A stretch of 64,000 nucleotides of DNA from positions 310,001 through 374,000 of the forward strand of contig JAATWA010000001.1 in NCBI GenBank assembly GCA_013361095.1, written 5' to 3'. This DNA is from Pseudanabaena biceps. GTDB lineage: Bacteria; Cyanobacteriota; Cyanobacteriia; Pseudanabaenales; Pseudanabaenaceae. Both the position numbers and the translations under genes were made by a program. Below, piece by piece: positions 55,057 to 63,027 of the stretch (positions within the stretch are counted from its first letter, which is position 1; each line of letters begins with the position of its first letter). The notes under the pieces are model-generated. The model had not been told where the DNA came from, ran no database searches, and saw nothing but the letters and a program-made list of their open reading frames with translations.

Positions 55057-55109
55057 TTAATTGATATTTAATTGCTCCAAGTTACAGCCTATTGTTGGTT
55101 TGAGCAGTA

Positions 55110-55160
55110 CAGAGAAAAGCTTGAAAGTGCCGCAGAGAGGCACTTTCAAGCTTTTCTCTG
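55110..55160. repeat. Palindrome in the devA/Uma2 gap
   Basis: CAGAGAAAAGCTTGAAAGTGCC / GGCACTTTCAAGCTTTTCTCTG with GCAGAGA centre. Perfect arms. Confidence 0.85.
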
Positions 55161-55211
55161 AGTTTCATTTCAGCGCTTTGCGCTGTATTATCTAGCCTTG
55201 CGCTTAAATCC

Positions 55212-55269
55212 AAACCAAGAAGATTTTGAAAGTGTTGCAAAGCAACACTTTCAAAATCTTCTTATGGTT
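55212..55269. repeat. Palindrome, AAGATTTTGAAAGTGTTGC arms
   Basis: AAACCAAGAAGATTTTGAAA and inverse around a GTGTTGCAAAGCAACAC centre, with one mismatch. Close relative of the palindromes at 7694 and 11516; 59 bases upstream of the Uma2 gene. Confidence 0.85.
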
Positions 55270-55327
55270 CGTTTGACTGAAAATTGCTGTAGGATCACTA
55301 GATAAAAGTGTCATAGGGTAATCGCAA

Positions 55328-56140
55328 ATGATAGCCACTACATCACCTAAACTTGAGGCAAAGCCCAAGGTCACTTGGCAAAAACTACCTGAAGATTTTG
55401 TTTTACCTGATGATCCTGTGGACAACAACCTCCAACCCCTCCTAGCCGCCGCCCTACGAGAATCCCTAGAGCTAGCGAATTTAATCTTAGAGTCAATGTT
55501 AATTGCAACAAATTTTGGAATTTGTGCAAATGTTGGCGATAAAACCGTTGTCAAAGCCCCAGATTGGGTTTATGTGCGATCGGTCAAATCCACTAGCGCA
55601 AGATCTGAAATTCGCCGTAGCTACACCCCTCATCTAGAAGGTGATTTACCAGCTATTGTCTTAGAGTTTATTTCTGAGACAGAGGGTGGAGAATATTCCA
55701 TCAATCCCCACTATCCCTATGGTAAGTGGCATTTTTATGAGCAAATTCTTAGCATCCCCATCTATGGAATCTTTCATCCCAAAACAGGGACTCTAGACTT
55801 GTATCGCCTCGTCAATGGTAAGTACGAGCAGCAGTTACCCGACACCCAAAAACGCTTCTGGATCGACGAGATGAACATGTTTATAGGTGTTTGGGAAGGT
55901 AAAAAATCAGGATTCACAACAAACTGGCTACGTTGGTGGGATCAGTCAGGAAACCTATTGCTATGGGGCAGTGAAATAATTGAACAAGTGCGTCAGCGTG
56001 CCGAACAAGACCATCAGCGTGCCGAACAAGAGCGTCAGCGTGCCGAACAAGCCGAACTACAGTTACAACAAGAACAGGCTATTCGTCAGCGTATGGCAGA
56101 CAAGCTAAAGGCTCTAGGTATTGATCAGGAGCTTATTTAG
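55328..56140 (+). CDS. Uma2-family (DUF820) endonuclease-like protein with heptad tail
   Basis: 270 residues. The PD-(D/E)XK-like Uma2 core is visible as VKAPDWVYV, then LPAIVLEFISETEGGEY and YGIFHPKTGTLDLYRL. The C-terminal 60 residues form a coiled coil built from heptads (RQRAEQD, HQRAEQE, RQRAEQA) encoded by a 21-base tandem repeat at 55991-56053. The family is hugely expanded in cyanobacteria and its role is unsettled; a transposon or phage link has been suggested. It ends overlapping a DUF29 remnant on the opposite strand. Confidence 0.85.
   Translation: MIATTSPKLEAKPKVTWQKLPEDFVLPDDPVDNNLQPLLAAALRESLELANLILESMLIATNFGICANVGDKTVVKAPDWVYVRSVKSTSARSEIRRSYTPHLEGDLPAIVLEFISETEGGEYSINPHYPYGKWHFYEQILSIPIYGIFHPKTGTLDLYRLVNGKYEQQLPDTQKRFWIDEMNMFIGVWEGKKSGFTTNWLRWWDQSGNLLLWGSEIIEQVRQRAEQDHQRAEQERQRAEQAELQLQQEQAIRQRMADKLKALGIDQELI
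55991..56053. repeat. Three 21-base tandem repeats in the Uma2 coding sequence
   Basis: The unit CGTCAGCGTGCCGAACAAGA with one further base occurs three times, with few changes. Each codes one heptad of the coiled-coil tail. Confidence 0.85.
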
Positions 56141-56293
56141 CAGTCTTCTTGTGGAAGATACTGAGGGTCTAAAACGTTGTCTTTTGTAAAAGGACAAATT
56201 TCAGGAAAGACAATTATGTCTAATCCTATTTCTTGAGAAGCGATCAACCTAGCATCGCCGTAGCATTCCTCAAATACGTCATCGAATTGGTTT
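56137..56293 (-). pseudogene. C-terminal remnant of a DUF29-family gene
   Basis: Antisense to the 3' end of the Uma2 gene, a frame without start reads FDDVFEECYGDARLIASQEI, GLDIIVFPEICPFTKDNVLD, PQYLPQEDC then stop. The PEICPFT and YLP ending are the typical DUF29 C-terminus. An in-frame stop precedes it, so this is a fragment. The remainder of 56294-56418 shows nothing recognisable. Confidence 0.65.
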
Positions 56294-56418
56294 TAGGATC
56301 GCGCTATAGATTTAGCGACAAAATCAGACATCTATACAGGTACAAATAAGCGCGATCTTCTGTTATTGTTATTCAAGATTTTGGCATACACAGCCTAGAA
56401 AACTAACAAGGACTAAAA

Positions 56419-57036
56419 ATGTCTGATGCGGTCATTCGGGTCGAGAACCTGAGCAAGAAATATATCATTGGTCATCAAAAGCAAGAACGGCACACTTCTC
56501 TGCGTGATGCCATAACTAGTGGAACACAGAATTTTGCCGATCGTCTAATGGGCAAGAAGAACCTAGACATAGACGATACTTCAGAAGAATTTTGGGCGCT
56601 TAAGGATGTCTCATTTGAAATTAAACAAGGCGATCGCGTTGGTATCATCGGACGCAACGGCGTAGGCAAATCCACTCCACTAAAAATCCTCAGCCGCATC
56701 ACTGAACCCACATCAGGCAAAACCTCAATCAAAGGCAGAGTCGCAAGTCTATTAGAAGTTGGAACAGGCTTCCATCCAGAGTTAACTGGTCGAGAGAATG
56801 TCTATCTCAATGGCGCAATTTTGGGAATGGGTAGAGTCGAAATCAAGAAAAAGTTTGATGAGATTGTCGCTTTTGCCGAAATAGAAAAGTTTTTAGATAC
56901 TCCTGTTAAACGCTATTCTTCAGGGAAGTATATGCGTCTAGCTTCTGCTGCGGCTGCTCATCTAGAGCCAGAGATATTGATCGTTGATGAAGTTCTAGCG
57001 GTGGGGGATGCCGCGTTTCAGAAAAAAAGCAAGTAA
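56419..57036 (+). pseudogene. Truncated Wzt-like ABC exporter ATPase
   Basis: 205 residues equal to the first half of the intact paralogue at 58071. Walker A reads GRNGVGKSTPLK, where GKSTL is usual, so Pro replaces Leu. The signature reads YSSGKYMRLASAAAAHL against YSSGMYTRLAFAVAAHL in the intact copy. The frame stops just after the D-loop (GDAAFQKKSK), so the switch histidine and the C-terminal carbohydrate-binding domain are missing. It seems to be a decaying duplicate; expression from its own start is still possible. Confidence 0.78.
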
Positions 57037-57140
57037 GCCAATATATGGATAGCAATTTACGATCTCTTCATGAATAGCAAGTCGCTCACTTTGCTAAAAT
57101 TTAGGGGAAAATCACACAAAGCCAAAGGAAAAACTATTAA

Positions 57141-58004
57141 ATGTTCTTAAGTCGTAAGCGTCGCTCATCTAAAGAAGTAACAGGAGAAATTGTTACCCGT
57201 ATTCAAGCAACTCGGGGCTGGGGCAAGTTAAATCTGGATGAACTTTGGCAATATCGCGACCTTATTTACTTTTTGCTATGGCGGGAAATTAATGGTCGTT
57301 ATAAACAGATGGCGCTGGGTTCCCTATGGTTAGTATTGCAACCCTTATATGGAATTGTGCTTAACACCCTAGTTTTTGGAGTTTTGGCTAAGCTTCCTTC
57401 CGATGGTCTGCCATATCCACTATTTAATTATGCGGCAATGTTGCCTTGGACGTTTTTTTCAGGGGCTTTAACGCGATCGGCTGGCAGTTTGTCTAGCAAT
57501 CAGGGTTTGATCTCTAAGGTCTATTTTCCACGTTTAGTTGTGGCAATTGTGGCAGTTTTATCGGGCTTGTTAGATTTTCTGGTTTCCTTTGGTTTATTGT
57601 TGATGATGATGCTGTATTTTGGCTTTGTGCCAGGAATAGCTGTTTTAACTTTGCCCCTTTTCTTTGGATTAGCAATTACTACGGCACTGGGGATAGGGCT
57701 TTGTTTGGCATCGTTACAGGCTTGGTTTAGAGATGTGGGTTTTATGCTTAATTATATTTTGCAAGCTTGGCTTTACTTGACACCTGTGGTTTATTCTAGT
57801 GCTGTTGTTCCCGAAAAATGGCGTTTTATTTATTTTCTAAATCCAATGGCAACTGTGGTAGAAGGATTTCGATGGGCTTTATTAGGAAGTGCAAATTTAG
57901 ACTGGTTCCCAGCATTGATATCTGTAGTTGAATCTATATTTATACTCTGGATAGGGGCTTATCTATTTCGGAGAACGGAACGAACAATTGTGGATATTGT
58001 ATAG
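57141..58004 (+). CDS. ABC-2 type polysaccharide export permease (Wzm-like)
   Basis: 287 residues with six transmembrane helices and the Wzm/TagG-type arrangement. The cytoplasmic start (LNLDELWQYRDLIYFLLWRE, INGRYKQMALGSLWLVLQPL) and the GLISKVYFPRLVVAI segment fit the family. It pairs with the intact ATPase 67 bases downstream to export a lipid-linked glycan across the inner membrane. The truncated ATPase precedes it by 104 bases. Confidence 0.93.
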   Translation: MFLSRKRRSSKEVTGEIVTRIQATRGWGKLNLDELWQYRDLIYFLLWREINGRYKQMALGSLWLVLQPLYGIVLNTLVFGVLAKLPSDGLPYPLFNYAAMLPWTFFSGALTRSAGSLSSNQGLISKVYFPRLVVAIVAVLSGLLDFLVSFGLLLMMMLYFGFVPGIAVLTLPLFFGLAITTALGIGLCLASLQAWFRDVGFMLNYILQAWLYLTPVVYSSAVVPEKWRFIYFLNPMATVVEGFRWALLGSANLDWFPALISVVESIFILWIGAYLFRRTERTIVDIV

Positions 58005-58070
58005 CCAATAAAATGTAATTACTGGGGAAACTATTCACAGTCTCGATTGAAATTTTTTTGGGTAAGAACT

Positions 58071-59393
58071 ATGTCTGATACAGTTATTCGGGTAGAAAAT
58101 CTAGGAAAGCGCTACCGAATTGGTTTAAAGGAGAAAGGAGCAAAATCCTTAAAAGAGCAGACCAAAGAGGTATTTACTTCTCCATTTAAGTACTTAAATA
58201 CTGTTCTCAGGGAACCATCCCCTGAAGAAGTATTTTGGGCTTTAAAGGATGTTTCATTTGAGGTAAAGCGTGGAGAGGTCTTAGGGGTTATCGGTCGAAA
58301 TGGTGCGGGTAAAAGTACTTTGCTTAAAATTTTGTCCCGTATTACCGAGCCAACAAAAGGATTTGTCGAAATTCGTGGACGAGTAGGCTCACTATTGGAG
58401 GTTGGGACTGGGTTTCATCCCGATTTAACTGGTCGAGAGAACACCTACTTAAATGGCACGATTATGGGAATGAAGAAGCGGGAAATTGACCGCCGCTTTG
58501 ATGAAATTGTCGATTTTGCTGAGGTAGAGAAGTTTATCGATACGCCAGTTAAGCATTATTCGAGTGGGATGTATACTCGTTTAGCTTTTGCTGTAGCTGC
58601 ACATTTAACCCCAGAAATTCTCATTATTGATGAAGTTCTTGCGGTAGGAGATGCTCAATTTCAAAAAAAATGTTTAGGTAAAATGAATGAGGTGAGCAAA
58701 GAAGGTAGAACAGTTTTATTTGTTAGTCACAATCTTGCTAGCTTGGCAAATCTCTGCTCTAAAGCAGTTTTGATGGTAAAGGGTACAAAAGTAGCGGAGG
58801 GGGAATGTAATGAAGTTATTAACGAATATATAAATTTTGGACGAGAAGCTGGAGGTGAAGTTGTTTGGAAAGTCCAGAATAATGCTCCAGGTAATGACAA
58901 GGTTAGACTTCATGCTGTGCGTGTTGTTTCCACTGATATAGTTACGACGGACATTGAGATCGATAAAGATATATATATTGAAATCGAATTTTGGAATTTT
59001 GAACCAGATGCACAACTTTGTTCTAGCATTCATGTTCTAGACAAGATGGGAACCTGTGTATTGGCTTCTGCTAATATGCATTCTGCAAATTTAGATGTGG
59101 ATCGCTGGTTTGGGAAACCTCATCCCATAGGGCTGTATCGTACAGTCTGTAAGTTGCCAGGAAATTTCCTTAACGAAGGTCTATACAGTATCAATGCGTT
59201 TGTCTTATCAGATGTTACCAATATAGAGTTAAGAGTGGACGAAGTAATTTCTTTTACTGTGCATGACACGGGCGCAATGAGGAAAGAATATGGTGGCGGA
59301 TGGATTGGCGTTGTCCGCCCAAAGCTGGCTTGGCAAACAGAATATTTGACTCCGTTAAATGAAAATACAAATGTCCTCGTGGAGAAGTTATAA
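58071..59393 (+). CDS. ABC exporter ATPase with carbohydrate-binding domain (Wzt-like)
   Basis: 440 residues from ATG 58071 (MSDTVIRVENLGKRYRIGLK); an upstream in-frame ATG at 58047 is less likely. Walker A GRNGAGKSTLLK, signature YSSGMYTRLAFAVA and Walker B ILIIDEVLAVGDAQF are intact, with the switch histidine in LFVSHN. Residues from about 245 form a Wzt-type immunoglobulin-like domain (GGEVVWKVQNNAPGNDKVRL) that recognises the glycan terminus. It drives export through the preceding permease. Its end abuts rfbF with no gap. Confidence 0.93.
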   Translation: MSDTVIRVENLGKRYRIGLKEKGAKSLKEQTKEVFTSPFKYLNTVLREPSPEEVFWALKDVSFEVKRGEVLGVIGRNGAGKSTLLKILSRITEPTKGFVEIRGRVGSLLEVGTGFHPDLTGRENTYLNGTIMGMKKREIDRRFDEIVDFAEVEKFIDTPVKHYSSGMYTRLAFAVAAHLTPEILIIDEVLAVGDAQFQKKCLGKMNEVSKEGRTVLFVSHNLASLANLCSKAVLMVKGTKVAEGECNEVINEYINFGREAGGEVVWKVQNNAPGNDKVRLHAVRVVSTDIVTTDIEIDKDIYIEIEFWNFEPDAQLCSSIHVLDKMGTCVLASANMHSANLDVDRWFGKPHPIGLYRTVCKLPGNFLNEGLYSINAFVLSDVTNIELRVDEVISFTVHDTGAMRKEYGGGWIGVVRPKLAWQTEYLTPLNENTNVLVEKL

Positions 59394-60173
59394 ATGAAAG
59401 TTATATTATTCTGTGGTGGACAGGGTACAAGGCTGCGAGAAGAAACTGAGTACCGACCAAAGCCTCTAGTGGAAGTCGGCGGACGACCGATTCTTTGGCA
59501 CATTATGAAGTTATTTGCCCATCATGGTTTAAGGGATTTTGTTTTGTGTCTTGGTTATAAGGGAAATATGATCAAAGAATATTTTCTGAACTATGAGGCT
59601 ATGAACAATGACTTTACGATTCGTTTAGGAAAAAGTCACCAAGTTAACTATCATAATATGCATAGTGAGCAAGATTTTTCTGTAACTCTTGCAAATACTG
59701 GATTAGAGTCGATGACTGGCGGAAGATTGAAGCAGGTTAGTCAATACATTGATGATGATATCTTTATGGTGAGCTATGGCGATGGAGTTGCTGATATTGA
59801 TATCTCTAAGCTAATTGAATTTCATAAAAGTCATGGGAAAATTGCTACTGTTACAACTGTAAAACCTTATTCTCGGTTTGGGATTCTCAATATCAGCGAT
59901 CGCGAAGAAGTTTTAGATTTTACCGAAAAGCCTCAGATTGATGGCTGGGCTAGTGTGGGATTTTTTGTGTTTAATCGAGCTATTTTTGATTATTTGGGTG
60001 ATGATTCTAGCTGCGTATTAGAGCAGGAGCCTCTAGAAAAATTGGCAAAGGATGGACAACTCATGGCTTATCGGCATCACGGTTTCTTTTACGCTATGGA
60101 TACTTATCGAGAATATAAATATTTAAATGAGTTGTGGGAAAATCAGAATGCCCCTTGGAAGGTTTGGTCATGA
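59394..60173 (+). CDS. rfbF: Glucose-1-phosphate cytidylyltransferase
   Basis: 259 residues. [20 protein letters not shown] is the nucleotidyl-transferase start, and the [13 protein letters not shown] and later TEKPQIDGW segments match RfbF/DdhA. It makes CDP-glucose from CTP and glucose-1-phosphate, the first step to CDP-3,6-dideoxyhexoses. It starts directly after the wzt stop and ends with ATGA overlapping the next gene. Confidence 0.93.
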   Translation: MKVILFCGGQGTRLREETEYRPKPLVEVGGRPILWHIMKLFAHHGLRDFVLCLGYKGNMIKEYFLNYEAMNNDFTIRLGKSHQVNYHNMHSEQDFSVTLANTGLESMTGGRLKQVSQYIDDDIFMVSYGDGVADIDISKLIEFHKSHGKIATVTTVKPYSRFGILNISDREEVLDFTEKPQIDGWASVGFFVFNRAIFDYLGDDSSCVLEQEPLEKLAKDGQLMAYRHHGFFYAMDTYREYKYLNELWENQNAPWKVWS

Positions 60174-61150
60174 GTAATTTTTGGCAAGATCGGTCGGTAT
60201 TAGTGACGGGTTGCACGGGTTTACTTGGGAGTTGGATGACTCAAGAACTTGTCGATCGCGGTGCAAAGGTAATTGGACTGGTTAGGGATTGGGTTCCTCA
60301 GTCGAGATTATTTCAAACAGAATTAGAGAAAAAAATCACGACAGTCTATGGAAGGGTTGAGGACTTATCGACATTAGAGCGCGTTATTAATGAGCATGAA
60401 GTCGAAACTGTGTTTCATCTAGCGGCTCAAACGATCGTTGGCGTGGCAAATCGTGAACCATTGGCAACTTTTGAGGCAAATATCAAAGGTACGTGGAATA
60501 TTTTAGAAGCCTGTCGGCGAGTCGGCGGGGTGAAGCGGATTGTGATCGCATCAAGTGATAAGGCTTATGGCGATCAAGAAATTCTGCCCTATGACGAAAA
60601 AACGCCGTTACAGGGTGAACATCCCTATGATGTATCTAAAAGTTGTGCTGATTTAATCAGCCACACCTATTACAAGTCTTATGACTTACCAGTTTGCATC
60701 ACGCGCTGTGGAAATTTTTACGGCGGCGGCGATCTGAATTTTAATCGGATTGTGCCTGATACGATTCGTTCTGCTTTGCGCGATCGCCCAGTGGTAATTC
60801 GCAGTGATGGTAGCTACATTCGTGACTACTTCTATGTTAAGGATGGTGTATTGGCATATCTTCATTTAGCTGAGCAGATGGATCGTCCTGAAATTCTTGG
60901 TGAAGCATTTAACTTTAGCAACGAGATTCAAGTATCTGTTTTAGAAATTGTCCGCAAAATTTTAATTTTGATGGATAAAGAGCATTTAGAGCCGAAGGTT
61001 TTAAATCAAGCGCAAAATGAGATCAAGCATCAGTATTTATCGGCCGCTAAAGCTCGGCAACTTTTAAACTGGAGTCCTAAATATTCTTTAGATGAAGGTT
61101 TAACTGAGGCGATCGCTTGGCACAAAAATTTCTTGCTAAACATCAATTAG
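60170..61150 (+). CDS. rfbG: CDP-glucose 4,6-dehydratase
   Basis: 326 residues from ATG 60170 ([20 protein letters not shown]), chosen over the upstream open frame because of the four-base overlap with rfbF. NAD-binding GCTGLLG, the ASSDKAYG active-site segment and the [11 protein letters not shown] catalytic Tyr-x-x-x-Lys are present. It converts CDP-glucose to CDP-4-keto-6-deoxyglucose. The order rfbF-rfbG-rfbH matches known dideoxyhexose loci. Confidence 0.92.
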   Translation: MSNFWQDRSVLVTGCTGLLGSWMTQELVDRGAKVIGLVRDWVPQSRLFQTELEKKITTVYGRVEDLSTLERVINEHEVETVFHLAAQTIVGVANREPLATFEANIKGTWNILEACRRVGGVKRIVIASSDKAYGDQEILPYDEKTPLQGEHPYDVSKSCADLISHTYYKSYDLPVCITRCGNFYGGGDLNFNRIVPDTIRSALRDRPVVIRSDGSYIRDYFYVKDGVLAYLHLAEQMDRPEILGEAFNFSNEIQVSVLEIVRKILILMDKEHLEPKVLNQAQNEIKHQYLSAAKARQLLNWSPKYSLDEGLTEAIAWHKNFLLNIN

Positions 61151-61165
61151 AAACTAGTTACTTAT

Positions 61166-62518
61166 ATGACATTATCTAGTCCACATACACCACTAAAAGG
61201 TAATTCTGACGATCAAGAAGAAGTTTTACGATCGCAGGTTTTTGATGCGGTTAAGGCATACTATCATTACAAATTTGCCGCAAAAGATTTCGTTGAGGGT
61301 AAAACCTATGTGCCAGTCTCTGGGAAAGTATTTGATGAGTCTGAAGTTGTCAATTTAGTTGACTCATCGCTTGATTTTTGGCTCACAACAGGACGTTATG
61401 CTACTGAGTTTGAGAAGCGCTTTGCTGAATGGATTGGCGTAAAGCATTGTTTGCTTGTCAATTCTGGCTCATCAGCAAATTTATTAGCTCTCACGGCGCT
61501 TACTTCACCTAAGCTGGGTGATAAACGACTAAAAGCAGGTGATGAAGTGATCACCGTCGCCGCAGGATTTCCAACTACCGTTAATCCGATTTTTCAAAAT
61601 CAGTTAATTCCTGTTTTTGTGGATATTCAGTTACCAAGTTATGAGATTGATGTTACTCAGCTAGAGGCTGCCATATCTCCGCTATCGCGTGCAATTATGA
61701 TCGCGCATACTCTTGGTAATGCTTTTGATATAGATGCAGTTCTTGCCTTTGCTAAAAAACACGATCTATGGGTAATTGAAGACAATTGCGATGCTGTGGG
61801 AACTGTCTATCAAGGGAAGAAGACAGGCACGTTCGGACATCTATCTACTGTCAGTTTTTATCCAGCCCACCATATGACTATGGGAGAAGGAGGAGCAGTA
61901 TTAACCAGTGATACTCGACTAAAAAAAATCGTTGAGTCTTTTCGGGATTGGGGTAGAGATTGCTGGTGTCCTCCAGGCGTAGATAATACTTGTGGTAAAC
62001 GGTATGAATGGCAACTTGGGGAATTACCTACAGGGTATGACCACAAATATACCTATTCGCATATCGGTTACAATCTCAAAATGACGGATATGCAAGCAGC
62101 GGTGGGTGTAGCTCAGTTGGATAAGTTGCCAACATTTATTGAGAGGAGAAAGCAAAATTTTGATTTTCTTTATTCCCATTTACAAGATTTGCAAGATGTT
62201 TTGTTATTGCCTGAAGCAACGGCTAATTCTGAGCCGAGTTGGTTTGGTTTTTTACTTTCAGTCAAAGAGAATGCGCCCTTTACACGCAATCAACTTGTAC
62301 AGCATTTAGAATTAAAACGAATTGGGACAAGGCTACTATTTGCAGGAAATTTAACTAGGCAACCAGCGTACAAAGATTTAAACTATCGAGTTGTTGGCGA
62401 TCTCAAAAATACAGATTGGGTCATGCAAAACTCGTTTTGGCTTGGGCTTTTTCCGTCACTGACTGAAGAAATGTTAAATTATGTAGTATCTGTAATTCGT
62501 CAATTTTGCCAGAGGTAA
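61166..62518 (+). CDS. rfbH: CDP-4-keto-6-deoxyglucose 3-dehydrase (RfbH/E1 type)
   Basis: 450 residues. DegT-fold enzyme in which the PLP lysine is replaced by histidine: [17 protein letters not shown], His near residue 236. This is the mark of the E1 dehydrase, which uses PMP for C-3 deoxygenation. The iron-sulfur ligand region [16 protein letters not shown] is intact. The reaction needs an E1 reductase partner (ferredoxin type), not seen in this window. It follows rfbG by 15 bases. Confidence 0.93.
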   Translation: MTLSSPHTPLKGNSDDQEEVLRSQVFDAVKAYYHYKFAAKDFVEGKTYVPVSGKVFDESEVVNLVDSSLDFWLTTGRYATEFEKRFAEWIGVKHCLLVNSGSSANLLALTALTSPKLGDKRLKAGDEVITVAAGFPTTVNPIFQNQLIPVFVDIQLPSYEIDVTQLEAAISPLSRAIMIAHTLGNAFDIDAVLAFAKKHDLWVIEDNCDAVGTVYQGKKTGTFGHLSTVSFYPAHHMTMGEGGAVLTSDTRLKKIVESFRDWGRDCWCPPGVDNTCGKRYEWQLGELPTGYDHKYTYSHIGYNLKMTDMQAAVGVAQLDKLPTFIERRKQNFDFLYSHLQDLQDVLLLPEATANSEPSWFGFLLSVKENAPFTRNQLVQHLELKRIGTRLLFAGNLTRQPAYKDLNYRVVGDLKNTDWVMQNSFWLGLFPSLTEEMLNYVVSVIRQFCQR

Positions 62519-62587
62519 TGATAAATGATTGCGATCAATATTGCAGTTGAGCTACCATGTAGCTCATGAGTTTACCTCAAAAAAACT

Positions 62588-62851
62588 ATGGCTAACGACG
62601 CTATTGTTCGCGCTCGAATTAATGGAAAAATTAAGGAAGAAGCAACCGCAGTTCTTGCGGCGATCGGGCTAACTCCTTCCGAGGCTTTTCGACTGTTGAT
62701 GACTAGGGTTGCTCAAGAACATTCATTACCATTTGACTTACTGATCCCCAACACAGAAACGGTCAACGTCCTTAAGGCAGCTAGATCTGGACAAGTTAAA
62801 TCTTTCTCCAATTTGCAAGAACTGATGAGCGATCTCCATGCGGACGATTAG
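62588..62851 (+). CDS. Orphan RelB/DinJ-family antitoxin
   Basis: 87 residues. The ribbon-helix-helix type DNA-binding N-terminus (MANDAIVRARINGKIKEEAT) continues into AIGLTPSEAFRLLMTRVAQE, a classic RelB/DinJ arrangement. The C-terminal tail (SNLQELMSDLHADD) would bind a YafQ/RelE toxin. No toxin follows: the expected start (ATG 62838) reads only MRTIRALVS before a stop. The toxin appears destroyed by a small inverted-repeat element. It sits inside the polysaccharide locus. Confidence 0.85.
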   Translation: MANDAIVRARINGKIKEEATAVLAAIGLTPSEAFRLLMTRVAQEHSLPFDLLIPNTETVNVLKAARSGQVKSFSNLQELMSDLHADD

Positions 62852-62867
62852 GGCGCTGGTCAGCTAA
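62838..62867 (+). pseudogene. Remnant of a RelE/YafQ-like toxin start
   Basis: ATG 62838 overlaps the antitoxin end and reads MRTIRALVS then stop. MRTI is a usual YafQ start, and overlap with the antitoxin is the normal arrangement. From 62858 the sequence is the left end of an inverted-repeat element, which accounts for the loss of the rest. Confidence 0.5.
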
Positions 62868-62943
62868 TGTGGGATGAGTTCTGAAACGTCCATTTCATAC
62901 TAATAAAAACGACGCAAATACGTCGATCACGATTTAGCTGACC
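62858..62943. mobile_element. 86-base inverted-repeat element (GGTCAGCTAA ends)
   Basis: GGTCAGCTAA at 62858-62867 and TTAGCTGACC at 62934-62943. The interior has no ORF. It interrupts the expected toxin gene after relB and could be a non-autonomous element or a MITE relic; no target duplication is clear. Confidence 0.55.
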
Positions 62944-63003
62944 AAAACCCTCTCTGATCGCTTAAAAACATTGGGCATTGATACAGATTTGTATGTAGAG
63001 TAA
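62941..63003 (+). pseudogene. Fragment resembling a Uma2-type C-terminal tail
   Basis: The frame TKTLSDRLKTLGIDTDLYVE then stop resembles the ADKLKALGIDQELI end of the Uma2 protein at 55328-56140. It has no start and is probably a relic of a lost gene next to relB. Confidence 0.45.
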
Positions 63004-63027
63004 TTAAGGAATTATTGATCAAGTATT

